Source of the DNA: Palaemon carinicauda
Taxonomy: Eukaryota > Arthropoda > Malacostraca > Decapoda > Palaemonidae
Length of the DNA: 64,000 nucleotides
Direction of reading: 5' to 3'
NCBI RefSeq assembly: GCF_036898095.1
Contig: NC_090767.1
Span: 25,922,449 to 25,986,448 of the forward strand
Below are positions 55,245 through 64,000 of this stretch, one piece after another; position 1 is the stretch's first letter, and each line of letters begins with the position of its first letter. The translations under genes were made by a program, and so were the position numbers. Under the pieces are notes generated by a model. The model saw only the letters and a list, made by a program, of their open reading frames with translations. It was not told the DNA's origin and did no database searches.

Positions 55245-58200
55245 CAGTGATACCTCTGGATACGAAAGTTTCTGCTTACGAAAAATTCAGGATACGAAAA
55301 GTGATTAGAAGATTTTTATGCCCCAGTATACGAATAAAATTTCAGGATACGAAAACCTTACGAGATCCCAACTCTTCGCCGAGAGTAATTTTAAAAAGCG
55401 CGCGTCGCCAGACTTTGAACTTGGGTAGACTCACTTACAGCCTCCCGCTCACCCATTGGTTATCTCCCTACTCAGATGCTAGCTGACGCCATAAGATCCT
55501 GCTTTCCTATTGGTCGGCAACTATCCCAGATTGCTTACGCACGGGCGTTCATCTCTCTCTCTCTCTCTTTTCGTTCCAACCGCGGTATCATTAACAGACA
55601 TTGTGTGCTTTCGCATGTTTGACGTAGTGTTAATATACAGTACATTCGTACGCCACGTGTTATCGTTATTAAACATTCGTTACTGTGCACTGTACTGTAT
55701 TAGTGTTTACTATACATAGTACTGTATATAACGTACGTAGTGTATTATATTACGTATTACTGTAGCCATGGATCCCAAGAATGTTGCCGAAGGAAAGAAG
55801 AAGACGATGATGCTCTCGATGGAGACGAAACTTGAAATCGTAAAAAAGTACGAGTCTGGCATGCGTTTAAGGGCGATCGCCAAGGAGTTGGGCCGGAATC
55901 CATCTACAATAGGCCCCATCCTGAAGCAGAAGGCGGCCATCAAAGCAGCGGCACCTTCTAAGGGCGTCACTATTTTCTCCAATAAGAGAACCCACGTGCA
56001 TGACGAGATGGAGAGGGTGCTTCTTGTGTGGATCAAAGACAAAGAGATCTCAGGAGACACCATCACTGAGACTACAATTTGCCAGAAGGCCTCCGCCATT
56101 TTCGGTGATCTCGTGCGTTCTCAGGCCGAAGAAGGGGCAGGAGAAGGAACATCCCAGCAGGAACCCCCAGAGTTCAAGGCTTCTCGGGGGTGGTTCGAAA
56201 AATTCAAGAAAAGGACTGGCATTCATTCAGTGGTACGGCATGGGGAGGCAGCCAGCTCGGACACGAAGGCTGCCGAAGCCTTTGCTAAAACGTTCGACGA
56301 GTTGACTCTGCAGGAAGGCTACAGTTCGCAGCAAGTTTTCAATTGCGACGAAACTGGACTTTTTTTGGAAGAAAATGCCTCGTCGGACGTTCATCACGGC
56401 GGAGGAGAAGAGGCTACCCGGACATAAGCCAATGAAGGACAGGTTTACCCTTGCTTTTTGTGCAAATGCCAGTGGGGACTGCAAGATAAAGCCCCTGCTG
56501 GTGTACCATTCAGAAAATCCCCGAGCCTTCAAAGCCCACAAAGTCATCGAGGAGAACCTTCCCGTGATGTGGGGGGCGAATGCTAAAGCCTGGGTAACGA
56601 GGCAACTTTTCATTGATTGGGTGAATGTCTACTTTGGTCCGACTGTCCGAAAATATTTGGAAGAAAAGCGCCTCCCTATGAAATGTCTGCTGGTGTTGGA
56701 CAATGCTCCAGCTCACCCTCCTGGCCTCGAGGAATATCTTCTGGCCGAGTATTCCTTCATAAAGGTCCTATATATACTGCCTAACACCACCCCTCTCCTC
56801 CAGCCCATGGACCAGCAGGTTATTTCAAATTTTAAAAAATTGTACACGAAGCATCTCTTCCAGAGATGTTTCCAAGTCACAGAGAATACAAACCTCACTC
56901 TGCGTGAATTCTGGAAAGATCACTTTAATATCGTGATATGCCTCAAACTCATCGATCTTGCTTGGCAGGAAGTTTCGAGGCGTACCCTGAACTCATCTTG
57001 GAGGAAGCTGTGGCCTGATGCTGTCTCTGCACGAGACTTCGAGGGGTTCGGGAAGCCTGGAGGCGAAGCCGAGATCGTTGACGATCCTAAACCCATTCAG
57101 CAGTCTGAGGTGGCTGACATCGTACATCTTGGTACGTCCATGGGGCTGGAAGTTAGCGCCGAGGATATAGATGAACTTATCGAGGAGCACCACAAGGAGT
57201 TGACGACGGACGACCTGAAGGAGTTGGAGACGATGCAAGTGAGTGATGTTCAAGAGCAGTTCTCTAGCGATGATGAGGAGGATGTTACACCTTTGAAAAC
57301 GGCAGACATTAAGGAAATTCTCGCATGTTTCCATAAAATGGCAGACTACGTCGAAAAGGAACATCCAGAAAAAGTTTATACCAACCGTGCGCTTCAACAC
57401 TGCAATGACGTTTGCCTAACGCATTTTAGAAATGTGTTGAAAAGTAGGCAGAAACAAGCTTCAATGGATAGTTTCTTATTAAAGAGGCCAGCGGTATTAG
57501 TAGGCCAAGACGAAGGTGAAAGTGAAGAAAAGAAACAGAAAAGAGGAAGTGATGAAGAATTAGAAGGTGAAAGTAAAGAAAAGAAACAGAAAAAAGAAAG
57601 TGATGAAGAAGTAGAAGAGATTTAGAAAATATGAAAAACGTAAAGTTATAAAAAAGCAAAAAAAAAAATTCAATTTTAAGTTTTATGTTATCGTTAAGTG
57701 TTAAAGTAATTTTTTCTTTCATTTTATAGTTTTCCATACGTAATGTTAAGTGTTAATTATTTCTGCCTTTTTTTCATTTCGTAAAGTTTAAGTGTTAATG
57801 TGTTGTGTGTAAATTACTGTACGTAGTCTGTCACTTGTTACGTTTTCTGCCTTATGCCATCTTCCTCTGCCGCGACTTCGCTATCGGACATCGTCTCAAT
57901 CAAAAGGTAAGTTTCAACTTTTTTGTTACACTAACTGTAACCTTTTTTTCAGAGTATCAATCCTTAATTTAGGTGTACGTACAGGTAACAATACACCCTG
58001 ACTGATCCAAATGCTTTACATACAGTACCGTAACTTTTATACAGTAGTAAAGAAAACGGACCGTTTTCTTAGGGCTTGGGGGGGATAACTAGGCTATAAC
58101 TACATTATTGAATAATCTCATAGTGGTTTCTGGAATGGATTAGGCTGTTTTTAACGGTTGGGTTAATTATTGAATGATAGAAATGGCTGCATTGCATGTT

Positions 58201-58361
58201 TATTACTACAGTTTAGCGTGTTTATGGAAGAAAAGGAGTCTTCTCGTAAGGTTTGGAACGGATTAGGCTATTTACATGTAAAACACGACTCAGGATACGA
58301 AAAAATCAGGATACGAATCCGTATCCTGAACGGATTACTTTCGTATCCTGAGGCATCACTG
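55245..58361 (+). mobile_element. pogo/Tigger-like DNA transposon, copy B
   Basis: Terminal repeats are as in copy A, with TA at 55243-55244 and 58362-58363. The element is 3117 bp. Copy A is 3088 bp, mainly because of the 21-base transposase deletion and other small indels. Confidence 0.93.
55768..57625 (+). pseudogene. pogo/Tigger transposase, copy B (one frameshift)
   Basis: ATG at 55768 opens MDPKNVAEGKKKTMMLSMET and the two DNA-binding domains. The frame continues through QQVFNCDETGLF with CAA where copy A has a stop. A T run of seven (copy A has six) at about 56359-56366 then shifts the frame, which ends at 56427. The +1 frame from 56375 carries the rest without a stop: KDRFTLAFCANASGDCKIKP, LVLDNAPAHPPG, LLQPMDQQVISNFKKLY and the C-terminal VLKSRQKQASMDSFLLKRP, ending in an acidic/Lys-rich tail at TAG (57623-57625). 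Apart from the extra T, the coding region looks complete, with all three catalytic Asp. Confidence 0.93.
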
Positions 58362-58363
58362 TA

Positions 58364-59179
58364 GCTCATTTCCCCAATGGTGCCACGTCTAACAAAATCA
58401 GCAATCACCTTCGATCATATTTCTCGCGTTGGGGAGCCCCGGAACAAATATCAACTGACGGAGGTACGAACATGGCCAGCGAGGAGATGGAGGCCTTCTT
58501 CAGGAGATGGGGAGTCAAGGTCCGGCTGTCATCGGCCCAGTATCCCCAGTCTAACGGCAGGGCAGAAGCAGCTGTCAAATCGGCAAAGAGGCTACTCCGA
58601 GAAAACACGTTAAAGGGTGGAGCTCTTGAGTCGGACAAAACGGCCCTGACGATACTTCAGTATCTCAACACGCCTCTCAGGAAGATTAGCAAGTCGCCAT
58701 CACAGCTTGCAACGGGTCGCCAGCTGCACGATGGGGTACCGACGGCCAGGAGACACCTGTTAGTAGACAGACATTGGAGGCAGACGATACGTCGAAGGGA
58801 GTTACAAGTGGCAAGGTCGCAGGAGTTGATGCGCATCCCTGGCACTACCAAAAGACTGCCGCCCATCGAACTAGGTACCCATGTACACATACAAAACCAA
58901 GCTACCAAGCAGTGGGATAGAACGGGCATAGTAACGGAAACAAAGCCCCATCGTCAGTACACCGTCAAGCTCAACGGGAGCGGCAGGCTATCAAAAAGGA
59001 ATAGACGACACCTGAGAGTCATCGCTCCGCCCCCTGGCACGCCCGTGTCTCAGCACGGGACCTCCGTAAGCCATACCCCGACAGAACAGGTAACACACCC
59101 CATACAGGAGCCCAACGTCGTTAGTAGGCCGAGAAGGGCCGCCGGTAAACCCAAGTGGCTCAAAGACTTTGCAGAATGA
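58364..59179 (+). pseudogene. Gypsy-type integrase C-terminal fragment, copy B
   Basis: As copy A: RSYFSRWGAPEQISTDGGT, FFRRWGVKVRLSSAQYPQSN, then GRAEAAVKSAKRLL and the C-terminal domain to TGA before 59180. It has Phe and Ser in places where copy A has Cys and Pro (EAFFRRW, RLSSAQ), closer to usual integrases. Truncated at the pogo boundary. Confidence 0.88.
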
Positions 59180-59356
59180 TGTTATCATCTGTTGTATGTA
59201 ATTGCATCAGGAATTGACATTTCTTTCCAGAGAATTTATGTATTTATTTTGTTTTTGTGTATGTATTGAAAAGTTAGCTTTAATTTTGTTTTTTCTCATT
59301 TCTCATTGATTTAGTGACATTTCCCCCTTTCATTTTTTTTACCACGTATAAGTATA

Positions 59357-59500
59357 ATCTTGACGGGGGTATGTACGATATGTTTTTCGGCCATGCGCTG
59401 CCGAGCATGCATCTGCATACGCTGTTGCGAGTCAGTTAACTCTTGAATATCTTGTAATAAAGTGTGGTCTCGAGGACGTTGTCTCATTGCAAACCCAACA
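59357..59500 (+). repeat. Candidate 3' LTR of the gypsy fragment, copy B
   Basis: Counterpart of 42033-42171 (TGACGGGGGTATGTACG to CCCAACA), with AATAAA near 59456. Boundaries uncertain as in copy A. Confidence 0.33.
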
Positions 59501-59509
59501 TGAAGTGTT

Positions 59510-60634
59510 AATAGCCTAATTCGTTCAAGACCCTAAAAAAACACCATATTAAATACTTATAAAAAGGATATGAACAACCAAACAGTACTAAATATATGAA
59601 AAATACTGTATTTTGATCATTTAGTAATAAATTAATAGATAATCTGAAAAATAAGTGTTAATTAGAGCAAACAGTAACAAAAATGTAGAACCTGACCTTT
59701 GGAGTGAGGCGATGTCTGAAAGAGAAGTGCGGGTCGGTAGAGGAGGATGGAAACGGCAGAAAACGTAAACACTTAATTTTACAAAATAGATTTATTAATG
59801 ACAGGAAACATCAACGCTTAATTTTAGGAAATGCATCTACAAATGGCAGGAAATATCATAACTCAACTTTGCGATAAACTTGAAATAAATTTTTTTTCCC
59901 TTCTATATTTTTTTTTCTTTTACTTTACATTTTTTGTTTTCTAAATCTAGTTACACTACGTATTTCCTTCATCAATGCCACTTCCGTTTCTTAGCTGGCG
60001 CTTGGTCTGCTTTTACCAAAGGCCTCTTACTAATATATTCGTCCAAAGAAACTTGTTTCTGCCTGCTTCTTAAGATTTTCCAGAGCACACTTAACCGCAT
60101 GCCAGCCTCGTATTTCTTGATTATTTCCATCTTCATCTCCATGGAAAAAACATCCTCTTCTTTTCCCTTGACATCAGCGCCTTTCTTGAGACCGATGGCT
60201 AATGATGTATCGTAAGTATCACACACAATAACAGTACGTGCTGTAAAATTGTTACAAAAGCAAAAAAACACAAACACTAAGTCAATGCGTACGATACCGA
60301 TACCGGAACAGGAAGACATAGGAACGCCGATGCATAGATGCACGATGGTATACAGTACAGTAGATGACGACCAATAGGAGAGCAGGATCTCATGGTGGTA
60401 ACTACCATCCGAGTAGGAAGATAACCAATGGGAACGGAGGAGGATGGTAGTGAGTTTACGGGCTGGCAGCGCGCGAATTTTAAAACCTATCTCCGATAAG
60501 GTCGGCCTCCCACTTCATACCGCCTTTCATTGTCCGATACATTTTTCATGATCCGAGTCGTAAAATTCTTTGCATCTCCTTTCGTGAAGTGAAAATTTCA
60601 TAAGCCAATTCTTCCATAGCTAGAGGTTTGACTG
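59510..60634 (-). mobile_element. Internally deleted Tigger/pogo element, copy B
   Basis: Right terminus as in copy A (CAGTCAAACCTCTAGCTATGG on the minus strand, ending 60634). The remnant transposase frame lies at 59972-60343. Confidence 0.7.
59972..60343 (-). pseudogene. Deleted Tigger transposase: HTH joined to C-terminal tail, copy B
   Basis: Same fused frame as 42649-43020: SMEMKMEIIKKYEAGMRLSV then ILRSRQKQVSLDEYISKRPL. It is open over its full length with a handful of substitutions relative to copy A. Confidence 0.75.
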
Positions 60635-60636
60635 TA

Positions 60637-62303
60637 TGCACATCTTGGGTGATAGAACTTGAGGTAGACATAGGTAATGTAAAATCTGCAGCAAGAAAGC
60701 ATGCCTAATGTGAAGAAGAAAGAAGAGAGTCTGGCGACACATACAACACCAGGTCCCAACATCAGGAACTGCCAACATATATGGAATTTATTCCTTTTCC
60801 ATTGCATATGGGCAAAATTTCAATCGTTGGTTGTGATAACAGACAAGCTTTGGCAATAAAAAAAAACACTTGGAATAATGTACACTGCAGCAGTCTCAAT
60901 TCATTTCTACTTGCATCGAATGCATGAATTCAGGCGCACTACCTTCATGCAGCTGTGGCAAGCCATACTATTCTATATTTTATGGACACAAAGCTTTCTT
61001 GAATCCATGTCATTCTTCACCATTCTCACAGGTATAGGTCAGCACGACAGGTAGATTGCAGCAGCTGATTTATGCTCCTTAGTGCTGCTTACACTACAAG
61101 TGCTGTCAGTGTCATTCGTAGAGTTTGCCGCCAAAAATCCTAGGTTGCAATCGCTCCCTAGAACCATCAGCACTACAAAACGTATCACATGACTTGAACA
61201 TTTGCCTCTTCATCTAATAATCACCAAGGGCAACCACAAGCTTACGCAACAGCATATATGCAGAAAGAACGTATGAACAATTAGGCCGACTGAATTCACA
61301 ATCAGACATCAACCAAGTTTACATGAAGCAATTGTTGGATTTTGAGTTACTGACTGGATTAGAACTTCTTGAAGAACTGTAGTAACAAAGACTCTAAGAA
61401 GGATGGGTGGCGCCCTTCAAAGTCGGCCATCAGTGAGTCGAGTACTGTCCTCAGAAACCGTTTGAAGTTCCGTAACAGCACAGTCTCTCCTATAGGTAGA
61501 GAAACGTTAAGAGTGGTGCGATCAACCTCTTGGTGTTGCAGCGAAAAAGTTGCACTGGAAAAGGAAGAACTTTCTAAGGAGAAAATGCAGACGAGAAAAA
61601 GTAATGCGCCCTTCCCTGTCACTCGGCAGTCGTAGAAAGACTTTCCTCCAGCACAGTGTCTAAGGAAAATTAATTTTCCAAGTTGAATTGATGTCGCCAC
61701 TACCATAACAAGGGAAAAGACAGCAAAAGTAAAGCTGTCACACAGTTAGGAAGCAGATTATAAGCGATTGTACGAGCAACTATCACACAGTTACCATAAT
61801 CAGGAAGGAAACATAAAATCCTGCATCTTCCATTAAAACATTTACATACATCGATCTTGACAAAACCATCATATAAAAGAAAACCAAAAAATTATAACCA
61901 GATGAAAACAATGGAAATACATCTATACTATCCGGCGGCTGAAACAAAATGGCTGAAAATAAACTCAAATCAATGAACAAAGGATTTGTATTCATGTGGG
62001 AAAAATCAGGCTTGGATATTAAACTTTCTTAATAAGGAATCAAATTTGGGAACTAAGTCGTAATATCATGACAAAGCTTCTATAGCCATAGAGACTAATT
62101 TCCACCTACCTAGCCGCTTCATAGCCGAGCCAAGGTTTAGGTCTGGAGACTAAACCCTTTTTAGTTTAGTAAATCAACTTTGGCTCTCACTATGCAGAAA
62201 GGTCCTGGTTTTACATTACAATTTATCATTATCAATTATTAGCTATTGTAGGCACAACGAGTTAATTTGCCCTATAAAAATGTTCCAAATAAAATTTAAG
62301 AGT
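60637..62303. other. Unassigned DNA, copy B, including a 140-bp stretch absent from copy A
   Basis: It corresponds to 43314-44841. The minus-strand 115-codon frame is at 61359-61706. Bases 62041-62180 have no counterpart in copy A, where the flanks join within AGGAATTGGCTC. No gene recognised. Confidence 0.5.
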
Positions 62304-62304
62304 A

Positions 62305-62460
62305 CATTGATACCTCTACATACTATCTTAATTCGTTCCAGAAACTGCTTCGTATGTGAAAACGATCGTATGTTGGAGCAGATATTCCCATAAGAATATA
62401 TGGTAATTGATTCAATTCGTTCCTCAGCCTAAAAACCCATAATAACTCCTAAATAAATGG
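62305..62460 (+). repeat. Solitary Tigger/pogo-like terminus, copy B
   Basis: Counterpart of 44843-44990, with CATTGATACCTCTACATAC at the tip. Confidence 0.58.
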
Positions 62461-63520
62461 CTACACATAATTACACATAACATTAATACAATATAATAAA
62501 TACATATAAATCTAAAAAAAGAATAATAATAATGAAATAATAAATAAAAAAGGGATTTTAATGTAACACTTTACCTTAGCGACAGGCCGGCGCAGGTGTA
62601 GGGACTGCTAGGCAGGAGACGGAAGATCAGCGAGGAGGTACGGACGGTGACTTTGTACGTTGGCTTTAATACCCCAAGAAGAAGAAGAAGAAGAAGAAGA
62701 AGAATAAGACGATTTATTTAAACGAAATTATCACTTTTTGAGGAGTTAAGTTTTGCTCCTTATTATATTCGATATTATATATTTCAAATTTGAATGTTTA
62801 TAACTTTATTGTACTTATATAATTATGTATATTATAAAACCTTTACATAGACAGACTTGAAACTTTTTTTGCAAGGGAAAAGGAGAGAGACTGACATCTT
62901 CCGGCAAACACTGCCAGACCACAAAGACTAAAAGGAAAATCTGACACAGAGCCAATTCTTAACCATGTTATGTGCATTTGTGTCCAACTGACTGCTTTCG
63001 TCACTGGCATACCAAAGAGAGAGAGAGAGAGGAAATTGAAGAAAAGAAGAAAGAATATAAACAAGGCAGAAGGATATAAAGTAAGTGCTTACATTGAGCC
63101 ACGAAGTGCAATGACAGTACTAACCACATATGTGACTTAATAAATAATTGGTTTTTCCTATTTAATCAGAGATAAATATCAGCTTAATAGAAAAAATTGT
63201 TTCTCTTCATACATGAATCATATATTTCCAACTGGCTGTGTTATGTTCATATATTTCTAACCATTTGATATTATAGGAAAAACAATTGATTTTATAGATA
63301 TTTTACAAGTCATGGATGAAACCAACTACCAAAATGAGCTACAAGAAGATGATTATTAAAAAAAATTACACTGGAAGGAAAAATGCAATAAACTGGGACT
63401 TTGTAGTCGCCTGGAAATTTAGATTCAAATCAGATCATATGATTTCTCGAGACGACTTAAAAGTTTGCGAGAAATTAAACTATCGTATAAAGAGAAGAAT
63501 TTGTGTTAATAGTTCGGACG
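62461..63520. other. Unassigned DNA, copy B
   Basis: Counterpart of 44991-46152, with a short (AAG)n near 62677 and a short (AG)n at 63016-63032. No gene seen. Confidence 0.5.
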
Positions 63521-64000
63521 GTAGGTAGGCAAGTAGGTAGGTAAGTAGGTAGGTAATAAGTTAGTAGGTAGGTAGGTAGGTAGGTAGGTAGTTAGTTGGT
63601 AGGTAGGTAGGCAGGCAAGTAGGTAGGAAAGTAGGTAGGTAATAAGTTAGTAGGTAGGTAGGTAGGTAGGTAGGTAGTTAGTTGGTAGGTAGGTAGGCAA
63701 GTAGGTAGGTAGTTAGTTGGTAGGTAGGTAGGCAAGTAGGTAGGTAAGTAGGCAAGGAGGTAGGTGAGTAGGCAAGTAGGTAGGTGAGTAGGCAAGTAGG
63801 TAGGTAAGAAGTTAGTATGTAGGTAGGTAGGTAGGTAAGTAGTTATTTGGTAGGTAGGTAGGCAAGTAGGTAGTTGGTAGGTAGGTAGGTAAGTATGTAA
63901 TTAGGTAGGTAAGTAGGCAAGTAGGTGGGTAAGCAAGTATGCAAGTAGGCAGGTATGCAAGTAGGTAGGTAGGTAGGCTGACAGGGAGGTAGGTAGGTAG
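63521..64000. repeat. (GGTA)n tetranucleotide array, copy B, continues past window
   Basis: Same unit and variants as 46153-46889 but a different internal order. Confidence 0.97.

Larger units (their letters stand above)
52024..64000 (+). repeat. Duplicated segment, copy B (reaches window end)
   Basis: Same order and orientation as 34733-46890. It starts directly after the LINE tail, inside the recombinase frame of the DIRS-d element. Notable differences are 140 extra bases at 62041-62180, a shorter (AG)n, loss of about 33 bases near 59506, and many substitutions. Confidence 0.95.

Overview
The window looks like intergenic DNA from an arthropod nuclear genome, most likely a decapod crustacean. 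I find no host gene I can name and no prokaryotic feature. The decapod call is an inference. It rests on several DIRS1-type tyrosine-recombinase retrotransposons side by side (a group known from Decapoda), very dense (AG)n, (TA)n and (GGTA)n microsatellites, a tRNA-like SINE and pogo/Tigger transposons. Nearly everything recognisable is a mobile element, mostly decayed and nested.

Layout. 1-8683: 3' part of a plus-strand DIRS-like element (DIRS-a: gag, RT-RNase H-methyltransferase-like, tyrosine recombinase) whose recombinase ORF is split by a 2.8-kb piggyBac-like insertion with a perfect TTAA duplication; that insertion carries a ~187-bp satellite. 8700-13160: LINE 3' tails, SINE copies, microsatellites and a 35-bp minisatellite. 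13165-21203: a DIRS-like element with both ends (DIRS-b), including inverted terminal repeats, an internal complementary region and a gag region that reads as several exons with GT-AG introns. 22127-29924: a minus-strand DIRS-like element with both ends (DIRS-c) carrying a 24-bp coding-type minisatellite in gag. 29925-33829: mostly unassigned DNA with a LINE tail. 33830-37949: a minus-strand DIRS-like element (DIRS-d1) cut by a pogo element. A gypsy-type integrase fragment, an internally deleted Tigger, unassigned DNA and a (GGTA)n array follow.

The segment 34733-46890 occurs again at 52024-64000 in the same order and orientation, about 2-3% different in the stretches I compared by eye. A 500-N gap and a nearly intact non-LTR retrotransposon lie between the copies. 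That LINE encodes endonuclease and reverse transcriptase in one frame and has a 2A-like GDIERNPGP motif behind a hydrophobic segment. The duplication may be real or may be two haplotypes left in one scaffold.

The DIRS proteins would act together: gag packages RNA, RT and RNase H make cDNA, and the recombinase inserts a circular intermediate whose synthesis depends on the complementary repeats. Stops and frameshifts show that none of the copies here could do this alone. Coordinates of decayed coding regions are approximate at their edges.
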